From Perkinsus olseni (taxonomy: Eukaryota > Perkinsozoa > Perkinsida > Perkinsidae): a DNA stretch of 64,000 bases. The stretch lies in assembly GCA_013115135.1 (NCBI GenBank), contig JABANP010000078.1, forward strand, positions 100,353 to 164,352, written 5' to 3'. Of this stretch, positions 9,443 through 19,399 are shown piece by piece. The position numbers and the translations under genes were made by a program. A model generated the notes under the pieces. The model did not search any database, was not told where the DNA came from, and saw nothing but the letters and a program-made list of their open reading frames with translations. Positions within the stretch are counted from its first letter, which is position 1, and each line of letters opens with the position of its first letter.

Positions 9443-10436
9443 GTGTCGTCCTTGAGTGTCCATCGTATCCTTATCGAGTTTCTACGTTCCATGCTGAGAG
9501 TTGCGGTTGGAAATACTCAATGGGGTTGGCGGTTAGGACATGTTGAGGCCTTTTCTGACACCTCTAGCTCCCACAATCACTCCCATAATAATCAGAAGAT
9601 TCTCAGCTTGTGCTGCGAACTTGAACGGACAGGTAACGGACCAGACTGGCTTGATCGGCTATCCAGGGGTCGAGGCTCTCTCAGACCACTCTGGGAGCGG
9701 GACTTGATGGTTCCTGCGCGACTCTACTACTGCCACCGACTACAGGGCAGCAGATAGAGGTTACGAAAGGAGTGGTACGGAAAAAATATACGTCACGTCG
9801 GATGCTCGATAACGATGATGCCTCCCTCGACCCAGTACTGGCTAAGGCTAAGAGGGCCCTGTGGAGGCTGAGCAGCCTTCCTGATGGTGAGTGCCCCATC
9901 GCGTTAGGCTGTACCCCTCCCCTGAGGTTGGTGTTTAGACATAGCCGACCCGTGTAATGAGGGGGAGGTGCTGCGATGGTATGAGGGCAAGCAGGCGGCC
10001 AAGGCGAACAGAAGGGCCGAGAGGCAGAAGGAGAAGGAGGCGGTGGCCAGGCGGAAGATCATACGATTGGGTAATTTCGTGGCGCAGTGACGGTGTTGCC
10101 CCCTGCTGGTCGTACAGGGAGATTGGCCCTTCGTCAGCTGGAGTTGGGGAAGTCTGCGTCCTCGGGAACTGGTAGCGAAGGCGCCTAAATTGGAGTCACT
10201 ACTGGAGCCGAGCGTCATGCCCTCGCCGACTGCCGAGGACCAGGAGATGTAGGGAGGCTCTGAGTGTAGGTCCCCTGATGGTTTCCTGCAGATATCGGTG
10301 GTATGATAGGGTTTGTACGGCGCTCAGCTCTGACGCAGCGGTAGATGATGAACATACCAATAAAAAGAGGCGGAGGAAGAGGAGGGTGGAGGCAGTTGAG
10401 GAGGGGTCCTCGGAAGCTCTTGCCTCGCCGGGATGA
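9443..10436 (+). CDS. unrecognised coiled-coil, basic-tailed protein
   Basis: Several exon-like pieces on one strand between GlnRS and EF-Ts: LDNDDASLDPVLAKAKRALW (about 9800), then an acidic piece leading into WYEGKQAAKANRRAERQKEK with further Lys/Arg-rich helix (about 9960-10065), RLALRQLELGKSASSG, and a C-terminal KKRRRKRRVEAVEEGSS ending at TGA 10436. The charged helix and NLS-like tail suggest a nuclear or RNA-associated protein. No family is recognised. An intron with family B sequence (10071-10117) and a family C copy (about 9760) fall inside. The start is uncertain; the given left edge is the first plausible frame after GlnRS. Confidence 0.45.
10071..10117 (+). repeat. intron starting with family B element
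   Basis: A 47-nt GT-AG stretch opening GTAATTTCGTGGCGCAG. This is the antisense form of the family B 3' end, here supplying the donor. Confidence 0.6.
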
Positions 10437-10563
10437 GCTATCATCATCATGATTGAAAGTTACTAATCAAGTTCTCAATCATAGTTTGCATTTTCTTGTC
10501 ATCCTCATCATCTTGCGTCCAGGCCTCCTCCCCTTATTCATCGTTAGCTCTATCCCTCCTTCA

Positions 10564-12171
10564 ATGCTCTCGACGAGAGTCATCAGCTTCTCCCCAGCTG
10601 TGCTGTCATCAGGGCTTTCGGGACTCGGCCGACGTGCCTTCTCTGTGGGGGCTGCTGGACAAGCATATAAGCCTAACATGGCCTTGGTAGTAGTCTGGTT
10701 GGACGAGGGTTCTACTCCAGCCTGGGCGCCCGAGTTGGCGGGCGTAGTCGTCCTGAGAGTCTGTGGGTAGGTTCAAGAGCTCCGGAAGCGTACCGGAGCC
10801 TCCATCAGCAAGTGCCGAGATGCTCTGGTGGATGAGGGTAGGGCGTAGGGTTGGCGCGCAGCGACGACGGAGGGCCTCAGGTGGCGACATCGATGGAACG
10901 CCATGACGTGGCTCAAGAAGAGGGGGATACAGTCGGCCAGTGAGAAGACCTTTCCGTCGGGTACGCCGCTAGCCCTTCTCGGATACAGCCCTAGTCGTCC
11001 TTGATCAGGCTGCTGAGGGCGTGGTCGCTGCTGCTGTGAGTGGTCACTGTGGGGCCCTGGTTGAGGTAGTTGGGCGGCCGAGGGGAGTGCCGAGGATCAT
11101 CCCTTTAGATGTCATGCGAGACAGACTTTGTTGGTCGGACCCCTCTCCTCGTTCGATTTGCCCACACCCTGGCCGGACTGGTTGCCGAAGTGCCCCACCT
11201 TCGTAGTGGGGAGGTCGACACTCTCCTATCGGATGGACACCTCAGAGGGTGAGAGCCTCTTCGTATGGTTGAAGAGCATCGTAGTTGTCACCAGGCCGGT
11301 CAAGTGCGACGTCCCTGCCTCTGAGGATGGTCCCGAGCAGCAGCAGCAGGAGTTGCAGAGTTTGAGGGTTAGCGACGCCCTGCTGGAGATCAGCTCAGTC
11401 CTCGGGGAGAACATCGGTGTTCGACGGATAGCCGCTATAGACGGGCTGCCGGGTAGGGGACGACTTCGGAATGACTGGTCGAACGCGCGCCTTCTGAAGG
11501 TGGCTCTGACGCCCGGATTTTCCACTACGTCCATTCGGCCGTGAACTCGCAGCAGTCCCGAGATGTCGGCAAGCTGGCGAGCATCGTACTCATCGGGCAG
11601 AGTCGGGTGAGTTGTCGTGAACAGCGGCCTCTCCTATCGGGCGTCGTCCTCTAGGAGAGCGCCCCTCTTGACGATGATACTGTGGCGTTTATCGGCAAAG
11701 TCCTGGCCATGCAAGTAGTAGCCAAGCGGCCGAGGTACATCAAGACAGAGGATGTCCCTGAGGGTAAGGGGGGCAGGCCAAGGGGGGAGGGGTAGGGCGG
11801 GTCTGCTGTAGATGTAGTCGAGGCGGAGCTGCAAATTGGGAGGGCAGCTCATCTGGCGTCCAATGGAGGGAAGGAGCTGCCGGAAAAAGTTATGGATAAG
11901 ATTCTCGATGGTAGAGTACGAGCTCGGAAGGGAAAAGATATTCTTTCGAGTGCGCGCAGGCAAGATGGGTAAGATGCGAGCTGAAGACACCCTCTACGAG
12001 ATGGAGATCCTCCTACCCCCCTCGGCAGCACAGGAGGGAGGCACGAAGGCTGAGACCGTTGGTAGGCGGAGCGAAGCGATTCATGTTATACCATTTTCAT
12101 CATCAGGAGAGAGGCTGCGGAAACTCGGCTTGGCTGTCCAAGATTTCCGGTTCATCGGAGTCGGCCTTTGA
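10564..12171 (+). CDS. TSFM: elongation factor Ts, mitochondrial
   Basis: EF-Ts reloads EF-Tu with GTP in organelle translation. The ATG at 10564 opens an Arg/Ser-rich targeting presequence (MLSTRVISFSPAVLSSGL). Then come ELRKRTGASISKCRDALVDE (the EF-Ts N-domain signature), EGVVAAAVSGHCGALVEV, a core with FIGKVLAMQVVAKRPRYI followed by EDVPEG, and ELPEKVMDKILDGRVR typical of the C-terminal part. The stop is TGA at 12169-12171. Several introns separate these blocks; only some are fixed (for example 12062-12106). The middle (about 11130-11600) does not resemble EF-Ts closely, and its exon choice is uncertain. It lies 109 bp upstream of NudC on the same strand. Confidence 0.8.
12062..12106 (+). 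repeat. intron with family D element (EF-Ts)
   Basis: A 45-nt intron starting GTAGGCGGAGCGAAGCGATT. The GGAGCGAAGCG core also occurs inside the Harbinger-type element at about 40750. Confidence 0.6.
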
Positions 12172-12280
12172 TGACGCATGCTTCGTTTCGAACTTTGTGT
12201 GTTTCTGCTCATCCGCAGACGACTGTTGAGTTGAGCTGTACTAAAGGAGCCCCTCTCGCAGTCATTATTGTTTGGTCATT

Positions 12281-13645
12281 ATGTCCTCGGAAGACCTCAG
12301 TCGCTTTGACGGCGTTTACCTGTCGGTCGCCCAGCAGGTTGGAGCGATCGAGCCGCTGCTGGACTCATTCTTTAGTTTCCTGGAGAGGAAGACGGACTTT
12401 ATGACGGGTAGTTGGAGGACAGCTCCTGAGGGCTCGGAGGACTCCCATCGGTGTCTTAGGGGAGGCCAGCGCTGGTGCGGCTCGCGAGATGGTCAGCAAG
12501 AGCTTCGATAAGTACTATCAGCGTGCTATGCAGCGGAAGGAGGTCGATGCTGAGAAGAACAAGTAGCGACAACACCGGGCGCTGGTCGGCATCGATGCAT
12601 TGCAGGCGGGCGGACGAGGAGCGGAAGGCTCGGGCGGAGGCCCAGAGGAAGGCGGACATGGAAGCTTACGAGGCGAGAAAGCGTCAGCAGGAGGAGGAGC
12701 CGAAGATAGTAGAGGTAATGACTGCTGCAGAGGCTGTTTGGGGGGGATGGTCGTGTTCGGGTAGATCACGGAGGAGGAAGAAGAAGAAAAGAAACGAACA
12801 GACGAGGAGATGAAGGTCAGCTGGTGGGAGGGAGGGGGTTGGTGGATGATGGGTGGTTCAGGAACCCGAGGTGGAAGCTGAGAAGGAGAATACTGATGAT
12901 GATAACACCGTGGACGAGGACGTCCCTCCTCCGCCGGGCAATGGAGGCAGCACTGATAAGTACACCTGGACGCAGACCCTGAGCGTAGGTGGCGTCTAGT
13001 GCAGCCCTCCGGACTACCCCCTTCAGGCGGTAGAGGTGTACATCCCCGTCAAGCCCGGCACACGAGCAAGGAATGTTAAGATCAATTTGGGAGCTGATAA
13101 GGTGCTCTTCTACATCCTTGCTGGTCTAGCGTCGTACCGCTCTCGAGTAGGTTAAAGTGGCGACTGATGCTGATGGTGAGATACTCAACGGCGAATGGAA
13201 CGCTCGTATCAAACCTGATGACTCAATGTGGACGCTCGAGGACAACAAGACGATTCATGTAGGGAGGCCGCTCGCTGCTGTTGACGGTGATTTTCCTTCG
13301 TCCATCAGTTGTCCTTGGACAAGTTCGATGGCATGCGGTGGTGGCCTTGCGTAGTGAAGGGAGACGCCGAAATTGATACCAAAAAAATCGTACCGGAAAA
13401 CTCGAAGTTGAGCGATCTCGATGGAGAGACCAGATCCACTGTGGAGAAGATGATGTGAGGGAGTTTTCATAGCTAGAGGTGTCAGAAAGAGTCCGCTCAG
13501 GTACGATCAGCAGAGGAAGCAGATGGGGTTGCCGACGAGCGACCAGCAGAAGCAGGCGGACTTGCTGGAGAAGTTCAAGAAGGCCCATCCAGAGATGGAC
13601 TTCTCGAATGCTAAGATAAATTATGGTGGTGGGATGAATCTTTAA
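12281..13645 (+). CDS. NUDC: NudC nuclear-distribution / HSP90 co-chaperone
   Basis: NudC is a p23-like co-chaperone linked to dynein and nuclear movement. From the ATG at 12281: [20 protein letters not shown] then [13 protein letters not shown] (N-terminal NudC signature), a charged linker, [19 protein letters not shown] opening the CS domain, [31 protein letters not shown], and a C-terminal block [45 protein letters not shown]. The stop is TAA at 13643-13645. Length and domain order match the family. Introns are short; one (about 12980-13030) removes an in-frame TAG. Confidence 0.94.
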
Positions 13646-13788
13646 AAGTTTCTAGCGGAGCGACGCGATTTTACTGCTCTTTTTGGTAGAGGGTAGATCA
13701 CGTAAAAACAAATACCCAATCGATCAGTGTTGAGTTGATTCGACCGGGCGAGGAACGACCGTAGTTGTCTTTTTGCCCGTCCTGAAAA

Positions 13789-14789
13789 ATGCCGGCCCGA
13801 GTTCGCATGCCCGCCAACAACTACATGTCGACCAGCGCTACGCTGCAGACCCACGGCATTTGGGTGAGTTGGACGGACGAGGGAGGGGGCGGCTGATGCT
13901 GATGCTGATCAGAAACACACCATCAAATACGACCCCTCATGCGTCCGAGGAGGAGAAGCGGAAGGAGCTGAGCCGGGAGGAGGACCTCAAAGCATGGTGA
14001 TGATTACAACGCTCAGGCCAGGTAGTAGTGGAATCATGGCTGCTGTTTGACACTATCGGTAGGTCGTTGTTTCAACTGGCGGCGTCACAGATGGAAGGGC
14101 GTGGGGGGCATCAACCTGGGTACACCCCCGGGGCTTGCAAACACTGTGGACAGGGTAAGGGGGCTGGGCGGTGTCTTTATGGTATGTAACTTTATATATT
14201 TATTGTGCATACAAATTCATCTGGTTAACTCGAAAAACTGTGATATTACGCCCCCCTTGAACCAAGAGAAACATATACTAGTACGTACGATTCGATCACC
14301 GTTTCATTACTTCATGGCGAGCCTAAAGTCATAATACCTAATACTAAGCGAGGTTGTCATACTCAGTGAGATGAAGGATTTGCGACCGTCTGATACGGAG
14401 TTCGGGCGAGGGCATTCCATTCAGTTGGGCACTTGGCGAAGCAGTGCATGAACCTGATCGATATTGACGACCTGGACGACCCCAACCCGAAGAAGAGCCG
14501 ACCGTCGCTGCCGGTGGCGCCTCAACCGCCGCTGAGGGTTGATGAGGAGAGTTCGAGTGATGATGAATCTGATGACAGTGAGGATGAGAAAAGGAAGAAG
14601 AAGCGGCATCATCATCACCATAGACGGCGAGATGACAGTAGGCATGATAATACAATAGCAACTAGGAGTGCGTTCTGGTCAGGTCGGTCGAGGTCTCGGT
14701 CGAGAGACCGACGGAGGGAGAAGGACAGGAAGAAGAGGAAGTCTTCCCACAAATCACACCGTCATCATCATCACCATTCACGTAGTTGA
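13789..14789 (+). CDS. CCHC zinc-knuckle protein with RS/His-rich tail (SREK1IP1-like)
   Basis: Two exons joined across an intron of about 280 nt (14151-14432) give one knuckle, C-KH-C-GQVG-H-LAKQ-C, followed by an acidic SSSDDESDDSEDEKRKKKR block. A tail of His and Arg-Ser repeats (RSRSRSRDRRREKDRKKRK) ends at TGA 14787-14789. One knuckle plus RS tail resembles SREK1IP1-type splicing regulators, so a nuclear RNA-binding role is inferred. The upstream exon from ATG 13789 (MPARVRMPANNYMSTSATLQ) and the middle exons are less certain. Confidence 0.6.
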
Positions 14790-15088
14790 AGTACATTGCT
14801 TTATGAAGTTGCGTTGCAATGTGACGGACGATGTGTCTGTGAAGTCAGTAGGACAACGCCAGCTCGGGGTCGGCTGGGCGGCAGAGCGCCCTGCAACCCG
14901 TCCGCAGGTTCCCGAGGGCGACATCTCATTATTACTCCGACGGTGTCCGGCAAACACGTTGAGGTCGTCAAGATAAGCTTGGAGCACAAGTCAGGTCACT
15001 GGCCACTCACTGAGGGTGAATGCGGCTCCCTACGGCCGACGGTTTCAAGTCGAAACTTTCAACGGAACACCAATGCAAGTTGAAAATA

Positions 15089-16020
15089 TCATGATAGTTT
15101 AGCAGATCGTTGTCCAGGATGCATCAACCTCCACCCCGCCCAGTACAGCACACCATAATCGGCGAACAGCTCGCAGCCTGCAAAGACACACCTACCCCTC
15201 CACCACCACCGTCCTCCTTTACCTTCATTAATCTCACGCGTTGCAATAACAACAGCGCGGCCCTCCTGCGGTCTCTTGTCAAACCGAACGTTATGATAAT
15301 TACTATTCCTACAGTCGTTTATGTACCGTCCAGGAGCGGACAGATCTTCCGCCGCATCGATGTACCTGCGGGAGGGATTTGCCGTGGACAGCGGCATGGA
15401 TGCACAGACGCCGTTGTTCCTCGACCTGTCCCCAACGCCCACCCAGTAACCGGGCACAGCGACGTGAGCCGCAGAACAACAGCCGTTTAGGATGTTACCC
15501 CTGTTACAGAACCGATAAGATCCCTGCTGTGGCACACTATTCTTCGCGTCAGCTCCCTCACCACGTCTTGGTAGTGTTATTCCCAGTGGTCACAACCCCA
15601 CCCTACACCGAAGCCCCAAGTCTCATAAGATACGTCCGGTCGGCGTCCTTGGGGGGATTACCGTGCAGTATCCTACCTGACTACCATGAATAGTAGTGCT
15701 ATCACTGCTGGGTGATTACCGTGATAGGAGCAAATCTCCTCCCCGCTACTCCTCCTGTTAGAAGTGAACAGGCCCAGGCCACACTGAGGCAGCCCTGAGG
15801 CAGCCGCGTAGAGCCCTTCTCGAGGCCACGTTAGACCGTCCATGCAACGGCAACGATCCTGGACGATATCGACTCGGACGAGCGTATGCGACCTCCAAGA
15901 GGCTGGGTAGCACTTGGGTACTCGTAACGTTAACCGCCTTCCTCCACAAATCCCTTTTGAGCTCACCACCAAATCTACTCTCGAGATGCTGTCGTGTGGT
16001 CGCCGTTTTTTGTGAACCAG
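15089..16020 (-). CDS. SET-domain protein (lysine methyltransferase-like)
   Basis: Joined exons give a SET-domain outline. CGLGLFTSNRRSSGEEICSY is the first strand and GxG loop. Then come GNPPKDADRTYLMRLG and GRYINDCRNSNYHNVRF in the position of the usual RFINHSC block, followed by VVIATREINEGCELFADYG and YW at the end. The ELFADYG block is the conserved SAM/lysine-channel end of SET. The start is not fixed because no good ATG was found upstream of about 16020. At least three introns are present, the last (near 15170) being about 50 nt. The protein is short (under 250 residues). Confidence 0.72.
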
Positions 16021-16220
16021 AGTTGCAACTTCTATAATTCAATTCGAACTATCTGTTCGGTTTATAACCTCCTTAGAAGGACAGAGTTCCTTTGTTCCAC
16101 CACCTGGTTTTGCTCTTAGAGTTCCCTGACGAACCGTCAGGCCGCCCCATAGCCTCCACCCAACTCCAACGCAGACACTCTCACAACATTCTTGAAAAAG
16201 TCAAAAAAACTGGCGAACCC

Positions 16221-17833
16221 TCATGCGTTCGGGTAAGTCCATTCCGTGCCGGGCTTGTATCTGTCAAAATCGGAAACACCGGCAGCAGGCGACAGACTGC
16301 GTACTTGAGAAGATCGTAGAGTTGTGCCCTGGTCTGCATCTCGTCCTCATGCCCCTTCAAGCCCTGCTCTTCCTTCAAGTGCCTCAGGCACTCGTCTGCT
16401 GCCTTCATAGCGCACCGTAGTGTCGATACCGGATAGATGACACAATCGTATCTACCAACAGCGTCATAAAAACAGTACCACTCCTCCACCAACTCTACCC
16501 AGCCGCTGCGAAGTCTTCTAGCTTGATCGACTCCGTCTTGCCGAACTCCGTCATATTCGCCAAGAGGAAGGGACCGCCCCGAGGAGCCAAGTCCATCGGG
16601 CCGAGCTTCTGCATCTCGTCAGCGAACCTGAGCCACTTCTACCAAAGGAACCTCCATCGAAGGCTACCCGATTTACGTCCGGAAAATCCTCGACAGTCGC
16701 CAGTCCCTCCGGGAATATCATATCCGCACCAGCCTCGACATACTAGAGGGAGAATGAGATGTTGTTGCAACGACGACGCCCGCCCCTTCCCACCTTCTTC
16801 GCTCGACTGATGGCCTCAACCATGCCGTGCGTGCTGTACGCGTCAGTACCTTCACACAGGAAGTCTTCGCAGTCAAGACCCGAGAAAGCAAGATTGGAGA
16901 ACTCCCTTGGGTGAACGAGATCGAGAAGTGTTACTCTTGAAGTTGTGCAACATCAAAGACAGCTTCTTACGGGCACACACGATGAAGTGGTCTCGTTCTC
17001 CGTTGTAAGCAGCATCAGCGGCCGCCCGAGCGCGTTGGACCTTCTCAACCATCTCCTCTGTCGAGACCAGAGTCTTGCCTTCCTGAAAAATCTCCGAGTC
17101 CGAGGCAAGAGGATGTGGTGGCCGCTACCAGATGGCCACATCTCTTGGGGAACTCCTGGTCCTCGATATGAAGGCCCGCAGCCCCCGCTGCTATGTACTC
17201 TCTCACTGTCTTCGACACCATCTCATCCGAACCGAAACCGGTATCAGCGTCGCAGATAAATGGCAAACCGCCGGAGAACGTAACAACCTAAACACATGCA
17301 GGATGCTCCAATGGGATGATTTCTGCCGCACAAGGAAGACTGAGAAACCCTCATGGGGGGCTGGCAATCCACTGAGGCACTCGGAGTTGGGGAGCCGAGA
17401 GAAGATGCGCGGGGAAGGTCCTCGATCTGAGTCCTTCTCGAGGGCTCATTTGAGCGGACGCCCACAGAGACAAAAAAGGAGGGCAGCTCTTCGAAAGAAG
17501 TCTCCATATATCTCCAAAACTCCCTCACAGGACTCCAACTGTCCACTAGTAGTGTCACTCCACCTCTTTGATTTTTGCCGTGAACTGGTCCAGAGTAAGC
17601 AAGCCAATATCAGGCACGCCACTGGCTGCCGATAGAGCCCCTCCCGAGACATACCCACCAACAAAACCATTCGCCGGCAGCATCCTACAACAACCAAAAT
17701 CCAACTTTTGTGAGCAGAGATAGGCCAGAGTCTTGGTATGACCTCACCTTGCAACAAGACCGTTGAAGGCCCCGGGCAGCTGAACACACTGCGACCGCAT
17801 GAGCGTTCGTAGTCGTCTGCCAGCGCTGTTCAT
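16221..17833 (-). CDS. prpB: 2-methylisocitrate lyase (ICL/PEPM superfamily)
   Basis: This enzyme splits 2-methylisocitrate into pyruvate and succinate in propionate catabolism, usually in mitochondria. From the ATG at 17833: RSQCVQLPGAFNGLVAR, GVPDIGLLTLDQFTAKIKE, PFICDADTGFG, AGAAGLHIEDQEFPKRCGHL with the catalytic KRCGH loop, TLVSTEEMVEKVQRA, TDAYSTHGMVEAI, AGADMIFPEGL, and FLLANMTEFGKTESI, which is typical of methylisocitrate lyase rather than PEP mutase. Then YDCVIYPVSTLRCAMKAA and a C-terminal GTEWTYPNA ending at TGA 16221. About nine introns, mostly 40-60 nt; one (16452-16498) carries a family C element. A longer targeting N-terminus could lie upstream. Confidence 0.9.
16452..16498 (-). 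repeat. intron with family C element (methylisocitrate lyase)
   Basis: A 47-nt intron beginning GTAGAGTTGGTGGAGGAG then TGGTACTG, splitting the exon before YDCVIYP. Confidence 0.7.
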
Positions 17834-19323
17834 CCTTGGACCGGGGGAGAGACACATAACAAACTACACAGCGGAGCCTAGTAGACATCTCTGGCGACCC
17901 TCGCTGAGCGAGAATGGTATCCACTAGTCTGAGTAGATTACTGATAAACGACAAGCGGCCCCCAGTGAAAGGATATTCATCTTTATGAAGTCGCTCAAGC
18001 CCGAATGCTTCCCAAATGACTAACTAAACCCAAGCCACGCTGCGACGAGGTAAAATCGCGAAATGTCCGACGAGGCGATGATGATGATATTTGAAGGAAT
18101 GGAACAGTTAACGAGGTCTCGTTGTTAGCAATGGTACTGTACAGGAGGGAGGCGGCTCCACAGAGTTTTTCCCTTTTTTCTATCAAAATCTTCCATCTTA
18201 CACCTCGGCACCGAAGAGATTGTCGTGATATGTCGGAGACTAGACTCGGCAGTAACACGGCCAGTCAAGAGGAGAGTAACGAATAAGGGCAGCAGCAGAA
18301 GACTTGTGAATCGCAGAGGGGCTTAACAGCACAGGGATGCGACTTGGACGAAAATAGCGGTCTTCTCGGAGGTACAAAAAACAACATTTTAGTTACAGAA
18401 CAGCTTCTTGCCTTCATCACGTCATAGCTGGCAGCTCGCCACGACACGTCGGGCACTCCATTTTGACCTGAACTCGCACGAACTTCGACTGAGACAACAC
18501 CGGCAGAGCGCAAAGAGCTCACGTCCATCCACTGCTCGAGACAGCCCGCATGGAACACGTGGTCGCAGGGAGTGATGACCGGCCGTGACTCCAGGGTCGT
18601 GGGTCTCGGAAAGATCGATATCATTCATGCAGATAACCTGAAGATGAAATTTTGCTACTTCACGCGCCACGAAATTCAAATCCGCCATTACGCATTCCGG
18701 TGCTCCCTAGCTCCTCGTCTTGAACAGCAGGCACGGCTCTGTAGTAGTTGTAGACGTGGGGAAGGCAGATCCATGGCACCTTCACGGGCAACAAACCAAG
18801 TGACGAGGAGATTTCCTTCCTGCTACTTACGAAAGACCTCGGGCCGAACTTAGCCTGAGCCCACATGACGGCAACTTGTGCTACTTGCAGGCACACTATG
18901 AGTGTGGCCTCAGCAGAGTTGGGCGCTGATGGTAATGCTGGATACACCTAGACGGGAGGATAATGTCGATGATTTTACACTGAGAGACTGAAATTTGATA
19001 TTCTACCAGCTCCCTGTAGGAAGAAGCGACCAACCCATGAACTTCATTTTCATCCTTCGAGTTCTAGTCCCGTGGACCCTGAGTCTTCTACGCTGCTTCT
19101 AGAGTCATTGTGTATGAAGGCGACCCCTCGGATTTAAAAGCTCGAACGAAAAACTTAAATTTTATTGATCCTTATTTTTCAACTGTGAACGCTACGACTC
19201 CGAGACGTGCATCCCGCAGAAGAGAGTCCACAGTTACAACATCCGGAATCAACGGTATATGGTCGCTGATCAGAGCGACCGATTCTAACCTCCCGGCAAT
19301 GTTACCGACCATAGCGGCCGGAG

Positions 19324-19399
19324 ATTTCGCTGTGTGAGTTGAACAGTCTGAGCATGTATTTTGACGAGCAACCTCCTCCGACCTAAGATACCCCTTATT
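19324..19399 (-). repeat. intron with family A element (TUL1-like gene)
   Basis: After FNNE the donor GTAATAAGGG is followed by GTATCTTAGGTCGGAGG; the acceptor lies near 19333. This is the last clear family A copy in the window. Confidence 0.6.

Noticed and set aside
14151..14432. snoRNA or other RNA inside the long intron of the CCHC gene
   Set aside because: No C/D or H/ACA boxes in proper arrangement were seen; length alone is not evidence.
913..17833. Bacterial contamination or recent transfer (engB, aat, prpB homologues)
   Set aside because: All three are broken by several short GT-AG introns and sit between typical eukaryotic genes (NudC, SET, TUL1-like).
467..19399. GTATCTT introns as U12-type (minor spliceosome) introns
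   Set aside because: The motif resembles RTATCCTT, but in most introns it lies several bases inside a normal GT donor. Similarity runs well beyond a splice site, and no TCCTTAAC-like branch site was seen.
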